A DNA stretch of 10,918 nucleotides from contig CALXJL010000045.1 of assembly GCA_944388615.1 (NCBI GenBank), positions 1-10,918 on the forward strand, given 5' to 3'. This stretch comes from an uncultured Clostridia bacterium. GTDB taxonomy: Bacteria > Bacillota > Clostridia > TANB77 > CAG-508. The translations under genes and the position numbers were made by a program. The notes below the pieces were generated by a model. That model saw only the letters and a program-made list of their open reading frames with translations, did no database searches and was not told where the DNA came from. Shown here in pieces: positions 1-6,730 of the stretch (position 1 is its first letter; every line of letters starts with the position of its first letter).

Positions 1-798
1 AAACCGCATTTGAGTTACACTTAAGAAAAATATATCCAACAAGAAATATATTATCAATGCGTGAAACAGAAACAATATCTGGACAAGACTGTTTGGACGT
101 TCAGAAAAAAACTGACGGTTCTGTTAATATAATCCGGAGAGGTTGCAACAGACCCTGTTGCATCTTGGATGATTCAATCTGCACAAGTTGCATCTAAATT
201 TACATTATTTACTCACCATGCTAAAACATTTCCAGATTTAGTAACAGCACTTCGTAACTCAATGCTTAGAGCAGGAGTATTTAAAGATGAAAAAACAGCA
301 GAGGAACAAGTTGTACAAGTACTAAATTTCGACATCCATTTGGTAAAAGACTTTAAAGGAAGAAGATATATAGAAAGAGTAACAGAATGTATACCAGTAC
401 AAGATAGAAATGAGTATACATTTGATCATAGAAATGAAAAAACACTTGAAGGAAAAATCGACAAATTTATGGATAATGCAACACATTATTTTACAAAAGT
501 AACAAATAAAGAATTATATAGACATGTAAATATAATGGAATATCATGATGGAGCATATGTATTAACAAATAGAATATCAGATACTAACATAAGAGAAATG
601 AGAAACAACATGGAAGAAACAGATGCATTAGAATTTGACAAGTTCATAGCTAGAAATTGGGGACAAGATGTAGTTTATAGGACAAGATTAGATCATGATG
701 AATATGAAAGAAGAAGTAAAAATAGAAGTACACAAGAAGAAAGAGTAATAAAAAGAAGAGGAAATCATCGTTCTCCAATATTAGGAGCAGATAGTTAA
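1..798 (+). CDS. C-terminal part of a CpaF/TadA-family secretion ATPase, partial at 5' end and frameshifted
   Basis: This is the hexameric cytoplasmic ATPase type that powers Tad or type IV pilus assembly and type II/IV secretion. Frame 2 (codons from position 3) reads into an ATPase core with RNILSMRETETISGQ and LDVQKKTDGSVNI. It then continues in frame 1 as GEVATDPVASWMIQSAQVAS and FTLFTHHAKTFPDLV. GEV fits the Walker B region and THHAK the His-box of the VirB11/CpaF family. The two frames join only if one C of the CC at 134-135 is dropped. The ATG at 169 is simply the first Met of the downstream frame, has no Shine-Dalgarno site and lies inside the conserved domain, so it is not a credible natural start. 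The Walker A half is outside the window. The C-terminal tail is rich in Arg and Lys. The gene ends 41 bp before the F-domain membrane protein, its expected partner. Family assignment is confident; whether the break is real is not. Confidence 0.82.
129..147 (+). other. Frameshift site in the ATPase gene
   Basis: Upstream codons run ATA ATC then CGG in frame 2, while the family-like continuation GGA GAG GTT GCA (GEVA) is in frame 1. One surplus C at 134 or 135 accounts for the whole shift. There is no homopolymer longer than two, so simple slippage is unlikely. CGG would be a very rare arginine codon here, since AGA dominates. A real indel, a sequencing or assembly error, or less likely a +1 recoding event are the options. 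Confidence 0.8.
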
Positions 799-822
799 AA
801 ATATAAGTTATAGTAATAGACT

Positions 823-829
823 GGGGGTG
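823..829 (+). promoter_or_regulatory. Ribosome binding site supporting the GTG start at 840
   Basis: GGGGGTG lies 10 bases upstream of GTG at 840. The next in-frame ATG (864) has no comparable purine-rich site before it, so the GTG start is preferred. Confidence 0.5.
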
Positions 830-839
830 CTAGAATAGA

Positions 840-2924
840 GTGAGTGACGAACTTATTAAATATATGATGTATGGGGCTGCTGGACTTTTTGCCTTAATAG
901 TTCTTGCATATTATTTGCTTTCCAAAAAGATGAATAAATCTGAAGAAAAGTATTTAAGGGGATTACAACAAGGTACAAAAAATAGAGCAATGTCCGCAGA
1001 AATTATGTATCAAAAGCTATATATATTCTATTTTAAAACACCTTTTATAAAAAGATATTTAATGAAACTGAGAAGAAGAATAGAAATTATAAATATTGAT
1101 GATGAATTTTTAACAAGAGGACAATCAGCAAAAATACTTACAAAAGCATTGGGAATAGCAATATTAATAGCACTTGGAATAATAATACTTGCACATCAAA
1201 ATTTATTATTAATGTCAATATTACTTATATTTTTGGTATTTATGCTAGATACATTTATAGATGGAATGGTTGATAAAATAGATAATAAATTATTGAAACA
1301 ACAAATACAATTTTTCTCAGAAATAAGACATGCTTACCATGAATTTAATATGGTAGAAGAGGCTATTTATCAGGTATCACAAGATGATGAACAACCAGAA
1401 ATGGCAAGACAGGGAGAAAAAATATATGAAGTTTTAATTTCAGATGATCCAGAAGGTGAACTAGAAAAATATTATGATATAGCACCAAATGCATATTTAA
1501 AAGAATTTGCAGGAGTTTCTTATTTGACAAAAGAATTTGGAGATAGAAAAGTAGATGGAGCATCATTATATTTAAAGAATTTAAATAATATAACACAAGA
1601 AATGCAATTAGAAATACTAAAAAGAGATAAACTTGATTATGTATTTCAAAGTTTGTCTGTAATAGCAATAGTTCCAATGTTATTTTTGGAAACAATAAAA
1701 AACTGGGCAATTTCTCAATTCTCATTTGTTGCACCATTTTATGAAGGAAAAAATGGTATGTTAGTACAAGTGTTAATATTAATTTCAACATTTGTATGTT
1801 ATACATTAACAAGGTCGTTAAAAGACAATGGGTCTACCAAAATAGCGAATCAAAATGAGAATCCATGGCAGGCAAAATTGTATAAAATTCCAATAGTAAA
1901 GAAGATTGTAGATTTATTTATACCTAAAAAAGGTACAAAAGATTATAGAAAACTACAAAACCTATTAAAAGATGCTGCATCAAAGAAAAAAATAGAATGG
2001 GTATATATTAATAGAGTTTTATTAACAATAGTAACATTCTGTGTATCTTTGTTATTACTAATACAATTACACAAAATAGAAGTACATTATATTTATACAG
2101 AACCGACCACGGATTATGATATTATAGGAGAAATGGCGGATAAAGATAAGAAAAAGGCGGAAGAATTAACAAAGCAGGATAATGTATTTCTAGATATATT
2201 TAAAGGAAAATTAGATACCACACAAGAAGATATTGAAAAAGAAATGAGAAAATCAAAATATTCTGAATATTTTGAAAATAGCTCGGATGAAGAAATAGCA
2301 ACAGCTGCAGAAAGAGTATTTGGAAAACTTACTACAATTAATGCAGAATATTTAAAATGGTTTGAAATATTAATAGCAATGGTACTTGCAATAGTTGGAT
2401 ATATGGCACCTATTTTATTATTAAAATTCCAAGTTAAAATGAGACAGATGGAAATGGAAAATGAAGTAATGCAATTCCAAACTATAATATTAATGCTTAT
2501 GAGAATTGAAAGGGTAAATGTTGAAATTATATTAGAATGGCTTGAAAGATATTCTAATATATTTAGAGAACCAATAAATAAATGTGTTAATAATTATGAA
2601 AGTGGTCCTTGGGAAGCATTAGAACAAATGAAAGAAGATGTTAATTATAAAGATTTTATACGTATTATAGAAAGTTTACAAGCAGCAGTTGAAAAAATAC
2701 CAATTGAAGAGGCTTTTGATGAACTAGATACTGAAAGGGATTATTACCAAGAGAAAAGAAAAGAATCTAATGAAAGATTAATTTCTAGAAAAGGTATGAT
2801 TGGAAAAGTAATAGGATTTGCACCAATGGTATTATTATTTGTAGGTTATTTGATTATTCCATTAGTATTTATTGGATTAACAAGTATGGGAAGTTCAATG
2901 AATACAATGACTAATATGCAATAA
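840..2924 (+). CDS. Tandem type II secretion F-domain (TadB/TadC-like) inner-membrane platform protein
   Basis: This is probably the inner-membrane platform of the pilus or secretion machine, which contacts the ATPase and the pilins. The 694-residue protein starts at GTG. Hydrophobic segments lie near residues 11-28, 102-118, 122-141, 268-288, 306-324, 389-409, 507-528 and 658-681. Two soluble helical parts precede membrane segments in the manner of T2SSF domains: about 157-265 (EIRHAYHEFNMVEEAIYQVS) and about 545-655 (LMRIERVNVEIILEWLERYS, then KIPIEEAFDELDTERDYYQ). A charged non-membrane region, about 413-505, separates the halves. TadB and TadC are usually two separate proteins of about 300 residues, so this looks like both in one chain. 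It sits directly after the ATPase gene and 28 bp before the first pilin-like gene, the expected order for such a locus. The F-domain call rests on topology and context and has not been tested by a profile search. Confidence 0.75.
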   Translation: MSDELIKYMMYGAAGLFALIVLAYYLLSKKMNKSEEKYLRGLQQGTKNRAMSAEIMYQKLYIFYFKTPFIKRYLMKLRRRIEIINIDDEFLTRGQSAKILTKALGIAILIALGIIILAHQNLLLMSILLIFLVFMLDTFIDGMVDKIDNKLLKQQIQFFSEIRHAYHEFNMVEEAIYQVSQDDEQPEMARQGEKIYEVLISDDPEGELEKYYDIAPNAYLKEFAGVSYLTKEFGDRKVDGASLYLKNLNNITQEMQLEILKRDKLDYVFQSLSVIAIVPMLFLETIKNWAISQFSFVAPFYEGKNGMLVQVLILISTFVCYTLTRSLKDNGSTKIANQNENPWQAKLYKIPIVKKIVDLFIPKKGTKDYRKLQNLLKDAASKKKIEWVYINRVLLTIVTFCVSLLLLIQLHKIEVHYIYTEPTTDYDIIGEMADKDKKKAEELTKQDNVFLDIFKGKLDTTQEDIEKEMRKSKYSEYFENSSDEEIATAAERVFGKLTTINAEYLKWFEILIAMVLAIVGYMAPILLLKFQVKMRQMEMENEVMQFQTIILMLMRIERVNVEIILEWLERYSNIFREPINKCVNNYESGPWEALEQMKEDVNYKDFIRIIESLQAAVEKIPIEEAFDELDTERDYYQEKRKESNERLISRKGMIGKVIGFAPMVLLFVGYLIIPLVFIGLTSMGSSMNTMTNMQ

Positions 2925-2952
2925 AACTTATAAATAGAATGGAGTTGAGATT

Positions 2953-2993
2953 ATGGAGAATGCATCAAATGCAATGCTTATGGCTGCAAGTGT
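2953..2993 (+). repeat. Direct repeat, copy 1: 5' end of pilin-like gene
   Basis: The first 41 bases of this gene match the first 41 of the gene at 3651 at 38 positions, although the two genes diverge strongly afterwards. The repeat encodes the MENAS leader and the start of the membrane helix. Confidence 0.8.
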
Positions 2994-3630
2994 ACTTATT
3001 GGGGTATTAATCTTAGGATTAGTAGTAATTATGTTTAATAGACTATCTTCAGTAGAAGCTACAAGACAACAAGCAGAAGAGGTAAGTGTAGAGACTGAGT
3101 TTAATAAACAGTTTGAATCTTATAATAGAAAAATGCTTTATGGTACAGATATTATTTCAATCTCAAATTTGATAGCAGATTATAATGAAAGGCAAGGAGC
3201 AGATGGGTATGCAACAGTTGCTATGAATAAAGTTAAAGTTACATTGAATGATGAGGCTTTTGATGAATATGGGTATACAATAGACGAAAATACTAATGCA
3301 GGTATAATTGCTGAACAAATTAAAAATGTTGAGAATAGAATTAATTATTATTCAGTCAACGGTGACTATACTAAAGATGGTAAAACATATTCTTTTGAAG
3401 AATTAAAAGCAAAATCAAGATTAGAATTGCAAAATTTAGACATATTAGATGATTCTTATGATTATACCACTACTGCTAAAGGAAATGGATTTGCAGAATA
3501 TATGGATTTATCAGAAGAGTTAAAAGCTTTTAAAAGAAAAATATTTACATGTATTGAATATCAACCTGATCCTAATACGGGAAGAGTAAAAAGCATGGAG
3601 TTTAAAGAAGTAAATAATACTACTCCTTAA
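2953..3630 (+). CDS. MENAS-type pilin-like protein 1
   Basis: The 225-residue protein begins MENASNAMLMAASVLIG and has one hydrophobic helix (about 8-29), followed by an amphipathic charged stretch (37-60) and an exported domain. This is the lollipop layout of type IV pilins and pseudopilins. There is no basic leader and no Gly or Ala processing site before the helix; an acidic residue sits at position 2. A YGTDIISISNLIADYN segment (63-78) and a C-terminal FTC near residue 200 recur in the neighbouring proteins. The start is set by GGAG at 2941-2944, 8 bases upstream of ATG. The gene is 28 bp from the F-domain gene and 20 bp from the next paralogue, so co-transcription is likely. I do not recognise a named family; the filament-subunit role is inferred from architecture and context. 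Confidence 0.7.
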   Translation: MENASNAMLMAASVLIGVLILGLVVIMFNRLSSVEATRQQAEEVSVETEFNKQFESYNRKMLYGTDIISISNLIADYNERQGADGYATVAMNKVKVTLNDEAFDEYGYTIDENTNAGIIAEQIKNVENRINYYSVNGDYTKDGKTYSFEELKAKSRLELQNLDILDDSYDYTTTAKGNGFAEYMDLSEELKAFKRKIFTCIEYQPDPNTGRVKSMEFKEVNNTTP

Positions 3631-3650
3631 ATTCTAGAAAGAGGTTATAA

Positions 3651-3691
3651 ATGGAAAATGCATCAAAAGCAATGCTTATGGCTGCGAGTGT
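3651..3691 (+). repeat. Direct repeat, copy 2: 5' end of pilin-like gene
   Basis: This is the partner of 2953-2993, with 38 of 41 bases identical. Downstream the two genes share only protein-level resemblance. Confidence 0.8.
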
Positions 3692-4166
3692 TCTAATAGG
3701 AATAATGATTGTATCTGTAATGATATATATTTTCTCGCTATTTGGCGATTTTTCAGCAACTCAGGAAAGAGAAAGAGAGGAACAGCAGAGAGAAGCTTTT
3801 AATGGAAGATTTCTCAAATATGATGGATTAAAAAATGTTACAGTACATGATATTGTTACTATAATTAATTTAGCAGCTCAAAATAATAGAGATAGAGGAT
3901 TTGTGAATGCAGCAGGGGATATAGTTACACAAGAAGCAAATGATCATGAGTATTATATACAGGTTGAAATAAATAATTATGTTCAGGATGCAAATACTAT
4001 GGGAGGAAACCATAGTGAGACATGGTCAGAAGTGGCTATACAAGAATTTATAGAAAATAATACGCTAGAAACTGGCACATCAAATTTAAAGACATTTACA
4101 TGTAAAGTCACAACAGGAACAGATACCAAATATGTAAAAAAAGTTACTTTAGATGGTACACCATAA
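3651..4166 (+). CDS. MENAS-type pilin-like protein 2
   Basis: The 171-residue protein begins MENASKAMLMAASVLIGIMI. The hydrophobic helix spans about 8-31, followed by a strongly charged stretch (TQEREREEQQRE, 37-48) that probably continues the helix outside the membrane, and then an exported domain. It shares with its neighbours the F-K-Y-D then D-I-V-T-I-I-N-L-A-A-Q-N-N pattern (54-79) and the C-terminal FTC (C151). AAGAGG at 3639-3644 lies 6 bases before ATG. It is in tandem with the 2953 gene, nearly identical over the first 41 bases and then divergent, so it is probably a duplicate with a specialised exported domain. No prepilin peptidase site is visible. Its role as a major or minor filament subunit is inferred. 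Confidence 0.7.
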   Translation: MENASKAMLMAASVLIGIMIVSVMIYIFSLFGDFSATQEREREEQQREAFNGRFLKYDGLKNVTVHDIVTIINLAAQNNRDRGFVNAAGDIVTQEANDHEYYIQVEINNYVQDANTMGGNHSETWSEVAIQEFIENNTLETGTSNLKTFTCKVTTGTDTKYVKKVTLDGTP

Positions 4167-4183
4167 AATAAATTGCAAAATTA

Positions 4184-4212
4184 TTGCAAAAAAAGACAAT
4201 AAATGATATAAT
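4184..4212 (+). promoter_or_regulatory. Sigma-A-type promoter with extended -10, giving a very short leader
   Basis: TTGCAA (4184-4189), a 17-base spacer and TATAAT (4207-4212), with TG one base before the -10 hexamer, make a near-consensus vegetative promoter. The expected transcription start, about 7 bases downstream, would leave only some 7-8 bases of leader before ATG 4227. A second TTGCAA at 4173-4178 lies exactly 11 bp upstream of the -35. This separates 4227 onward from the 2953-4166 genes, although no terminator is visible between them. Confidence 0.65.
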
Positions 4213-4226
4213 AAAGAGTAGGTAGT

Positions 4227-4655
4227 ATGAAAAAAATAATAATTGTTATAAGCGTGTTTTTTATTATATTAATTACATATATTTTTTATAATTATACAAT
4301 GAACAAAGTTGAAAGAACAGAGATTTTGGAAAAAAATAAACAGTATGAGCAATACTGCGAAAAAGAAATTTATGGAACAGATATGTCGACAATTATAAAT
4401 AAGGTAATTGATAGTAATGAAAAAAACAATATAGAACAAGACGAATCTGGAAGATACATATATAATGATTATAATTCTATTAATGTTGAAATAAAATTTA
4501 AAGATAGTGAGAATACATATAATATAGAGCAAATTTATAGATTAGGAATAGATGAGTTCATGAAGAATTATAGTTATATAAAATTTCAATGTAAAAAAAT
4601 AGAATACCATGATAAAACATCTAATATTAGATATATGTATTTTGAAGAAATTTAA
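4227..4655 (+). CDS. Small signal-anchored pilin-like protein (divergent member of the cluster family)
   Basis: The 142-residue protein has a different N-terminus from its neighbours: MKKIIIVISVFFIILITYIF, a basic signal anchor, with no MENAS start. The exported domain still resembles that of the 2953 protein: YGTDMSTIINKVIDSNEKNN (49-68) against YGTDIISISNLIADYNERQ, and a C-terminal IKFQCKKIEY (118-127) against KIFTCIEY. It contains two cysteines (44 and 122). It is therefore probably a minor pilin-like or accessory subunit. The Shine-Dalgarno match is weak (GAGTAGG at 4216-4222) and the promoter lies only 14 bp upstream of ATG, unlike all other genes here. Base composition is even more A-rich than in its neighbours. 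No named family is recognised. Confidence 0.65.
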   Translation: MKKIIIVISVFFIILITYIFYNYTMNKVERTEILEKNKQYEQYCEKEIYGTDMSTIINKVIDSNEKNNIEQDESGRYIYNDYNSINVEIKFKDSENTYNIEQIYRLGIDEFMKNYSYIKFQCKKIEYHDKTSNIRYMYFEEI

Positions 4656-4668
4656 ATATGTTATTAAT

Positions 4669-4688
4669 TTTAAGATAATAATCTTAAA
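4669..4688. other. Small intergenic hairpin
   Basis: TTTAAGAT, a 4-base loop and ATCTTAAA make an 8-bp stem between the 4227 and 4731 genes. It contains a single G:C pair per strand half and no T-run follows, so it is a weak terminator candidate at best; it could be a processing site or chance in AT-rich DNA. Confidence 0.3.
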
Positions 4689-4715
4689 TGATAATAAAAC
4701 TAATGTAAAATATAT

Positions 4716-4723
4716 AAAGGAGG
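4716..4723 (+). promoter_or_regulatory. Consensus ribosome binding site for the 4731 gene
   Basis: AAAGGAGG with 7 bases to ATG is the best Shine-Dalgarno match in the locus. It suggests that the 4731 product is made in larger amounts than its paralogues, as expected of a major subunit (inference). Confidence 0.7.
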
Positions 4724-4730
4724 AATTTTT

Positions 4731-5174
4731 ATGGAGAACGCGTCAAAAGCATTAATTATAGCAGGAGCTATATTATTATCAATATTAATTATAGGAATAG
4801 GAATGACAATATTTAAACAAGCATCAACAGCTTTAGATGGAGCAAATATGAATAGTGAGCAAATAGCAGCATATAATAGTGTATTTGAAGGATATGAGGG
4901 TTCAAAAAAGAATGGTTCAGACGCACAAACTTTAGTACAAGAAATTAATAACCATAATAGAACAGAGGAAGATGATACAAAAATGATAGCTATATACAAT
5001 AATGCATTCCCTGCAAACTTAAATGCAACTGTTGCTAGTGAGGATGTTGAAAACAATTCTTCAGATGCTAAATATAAAAAGTCAACCTATAAAACAGGTA
5101 AGACTTATACGATTTCATTCGCATATGATAATAATACAGGATTGTTAATTGCTGCATTGATAGACGAAAACTAG
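4731..5174 (+). CDS. MENAS-type pilin-like protein 3, candidate major subunit
   Basis: At 147 residues this is the shortest MENA-type protein: MENASKALIIAGAILLSILI, a helix to about residue 28, then a small exported domain. It keeps the family pattern F-x-x-Y...G-S-D...L-V-Q-E-I-N-N-H-N (52-76) but has no cysteine, whereas proteins 1, 2 and the 4227 product carry an F-x-C motif near the C-terminus. Gly and Ala are frequent in the helix, as in packed filament helices. Small size, the best ribosome site in the locus and a central position make it my candidate for the main filament subunit; this is inference. It lies 9 bp before the 5184 gene, whose ribosome site overlaps its stop codon, so the two are co-translated. 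No prepilin cleavage site is visible. Confidence 0.7.
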   Translation: MENASKALIIAGAILLSILIIGIGMTIFKQASTALDGANMNSEQIAAYNSVFEGYEGSKKNGSDAQTLVQEINNHNRTEEDDTKMIAIYNNAFPANLNATVASEDVENNSSDAKYKKSTYKTGKTYTISFAYDNNTGLLIAALIDEN

Positions 5175-5183
5175 AGGTGGCAT

Positions 5184-6002
5184 ATGGAAAATGCAACACA
5201 AGCCTTATATATGGCATTTGCAGTTTTGGTTTTTGCGACAGCATTAACTTTAACAATGAATATGTTTTCACAAGCAAGAGCTACATCTGACTATATTCTT
5301 TATCAAGAAGATTCTTCTAATTTTATAGAATATCAATATTCACTAAGAGATAAAACTAGAGTTGTGGGATTAGAAACGATTATTCCTACTTTGTATAAAT
5401 ATTATAAAGAAAATTATACAGTGGTATTTAGAAAGATTGATGGAGTTAGTAAAGAGGATTTCATTGCCAATCCAAATTTTGGTGACTCTCTACCACTAAA
5501 GTTATATGAGAGTAAGACTAATGAGAATAATTGGGCTAAAGAAGAAGATCCACCATATGCAACATTATATAATGGCTCAAATTATGGTTCATCTCTATCT
5601 CAAAAAGATGTATGTTCTTTTGACTTAGATGAAGAAACTAAAAGAAATGAACCATGGACGTCATCAGTTCAGCATATAAGAGAAAATTTAGATGCATTTT
5701 TAAAGGGTGGGACTTTTAAATCACCAGCAAATGGAGAAGCTTTATATGTGTATGGAAATAAAGATGGAGATACACCAAATGTTACTAATGATTCAGAAAT
5801 CGGAAATACTGGTTTTATACAAGCTTTTCAAAATAGCAGTTTCTTAGAGCAAATGGGAGAATATGTACCAGATGATAACGAATATAACTCATCATCCTAT
5901 ACTATAGAAGGTGGAGGTACAATAATAGAAATAGATGGAGAACAATTTAGTCTGTTAAAACAAAACAAAAAAAGAGTTATTATATATACTCTTCTAGACT
6001 AA
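5184..6002 (+). CDS. MENAT-type pilin-like protein 4, large exported domain
   Basis: The 272-residue protein begins MENATQALYMAFAVLVFATA, with a hydrophobic helix to about residue 27 and the conserved helix continuation FSQARATSDYILYQEDSSNF (28-47). The exported domain is the largest among the MENA-type proteins and is Asn-, Asp- and Tyr-rich, with a short C-terminal strand (KKRVIIYTLLD). A single cysteine (144) is present and the FxC motif of proteins 1 and 2 is absent. GAGG at 5174-5177 lies 6 bases before ATG and begins on the last base of the preceding stop. It lies 16 bp before the 6019 gene, so 4731-6624 reads as one operon. A minor-pilin or adhesive role is plausible by size but unproven. 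Confidence 0.65.
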   Translation: MENATQALYMAFAVLVFATALTLTMNMFSQARATSDYILYQEDSSNFIEYQYSLRDKTRVVGLETIIPTLYKYYKENYTVVFRKIDGVSKEDFIANPNFGDSLPLKLYESKTNENNWAKEEDPPYATLYNGSNYGSSLSQKDVCSFDLDEETKRNEPWTSSVQHIRENLDAFLKGGTFKSPANGEALYVYGNKDGDTPNVTNDSEIGNTGFIQAFQNSSFLEQMGEYVPDDNEYNSSSYTIEGGGTIIEIDGEQFSLLKQNKKRVIIYTLLD

Positions 6003-6018
6003 GGAGTAGGAGGTAAAT

Positions 6019-6624
6019 ATGGAAAATAAATTAAAGCAAATTAAAACTGTACTAAAGTCAAAGCTTGCGTCTGAAAGAGGAGAAGTTATGGGAGATAGCT
6101 TTGTTATGGTGATAGGCATAGTTTTAGTAGCAGTAATGATGTTTATATTTCCATTAATGTCCATCTCTGAAAGAACTGATGATATAGCTCAATTATCTGT
6201 TCAACAATTAACATCGGACTTTGTTAATGAAGTTAGAACTACTGGAAAAATGACAGATGAAGACTATACAAAATTTGAACAAGCTTTAGCATCAACTGGA
6301 AATTCATATGATGTTGAGTTAGAATTTCAAATATTAGATGAGAACGTGGGGGTAAAAACTGCACAGGCAGACCTTACTAAAATTGGAGAAAATCAATATT
6401 ATACTAAATATACTACTCAAATATTAGAAGAACTAGGAATAGGTACTAATACTGGAAAACATGAAATATATTTTAATGAAGGAGATATTATAACTGTTAA
6501 TGTAAAAAACACGAATACAACAATCTCTCAAATACTTAGAAATTTTATATATAGAGTAACAGGAAATACTGCATACCAAATATCTGCAAGTCAAACAGGA
6601 ATTGTTACTGTATCAGGAAAATAA
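6019..6624 (+). CDS. TadE/Flp-like pseudopilin with long basic leader
   Basis: The 201-residue protein has a 27-residue N-terminal region (MENKLKQIKTVLKSKLASER, then GEVMGD) before one hydrophobic helix at about 28-48. It differs from the MENA-type proteins in having a basic leader. SERG-EVMGD-SF can be read as the Tad-type G/xxxxE(F/Y) processing motif with Asp26 in the place of Glu(+5), which would put cleavage after Gly21; I infer this by eye. The exported part is about 150 residues, has no cysteine and ends in a run of beta-like segments (NTAYQISASQTGIVTVSGK). A perfect AGGAGG at 6008-6013, 5 bases before ATG, fixes the start. It is the last gene before the terminator at 6640-6677. Its likely role is a minor pseudopilin of the same machine. 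Confidence 0.6.
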   Translation: MENKLKQIKTVLKSKLASERGEVMGDSFVMVIGIVLVAVMMFIFPLMSISERTDDIAQLSVQQLTSDFVNEVRTTGKMTDEDYTKFEQALASTGNSYDVELEFQILDENVGVKTAQADLTKIGENQYYTKYTTQILEELGIGTNTGKHEIYFNEGDIITVNVKNTNTTISQILRNFIYRVTGNTAYQISASQTGIVTVSGK

Positions 6625-6639
6625 TATTATTATAATTAT

Positions 6640-6677
6640 AATAAAGGAGAGAAAACATGATATTTCTCTCTTTTATT
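6640..6677 (+). terminator. Intrinsic terminator after the pilin-like operon
   Basis: Arms 6640-6654 and 6663-6677 pair over 15 bp with one G:U and an 8-base loop. The 3' arm merges into TTTTATTTTAT. It lies 16 bp after the 6019 gene's stop, closes the 4731-6624 unit and implies a separate start for the 6731 gene. Confidence 0.7.
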
Positions 6678-6730
6678 TTATCCGTAAAAAATAGAAAATA
6701 ATTAAGATAAAATGAAAAGAAGGGATACAA

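Noticed and set aside
129..147. Programmed +1 frameshifting at ATC CGG.
   Set aside because: The Ile-tRNA would re-pair poorly on TCC after slipping, and no stimulatory Shine-Dalgarno site lies at the usual short distance upstream; an indel or sequencing error is simpler. The rare CGG codon keeps it only a weak possibility.
169..798. The ATG at 169 as the real start of a separate 209-residue protein.
   Set aside because: No ribosome site precedes it, and conserved ATPase sequence (GEVATDPVASW) continues upstream in the same frame and beyond the frameshift.
1363..1812. Minus-strand open frame of 149 codons inside the F-domain gene.
   Set aside because: Leu- and Ile-rich low-complexity translation is the antisense of an A-rich gene, with no start signal. 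The other minus-strand frames (4269-4532, 4700-5056, 5068-5277, 8747-8965, 8856-9140) fail for the same reason.
6658..6702. Short ORF (ATG at 6658, 14 codons) preceded by an AAAGGAGA ribosome-site look-alike.
   Set aside because: It lies wholly on the terminator hairpin; the purine-rich 5' arm mimics a Shine-Dalgarno site and the peptide has no recognisable feature.
6685..6713. Promoter for the 615-residue gene using TAAAAT at 6708-6713.
   Set aside because: No recognisable -35 lies 16-18 bases upstream; a promoter is expected after the terminator, but I cannot place it.
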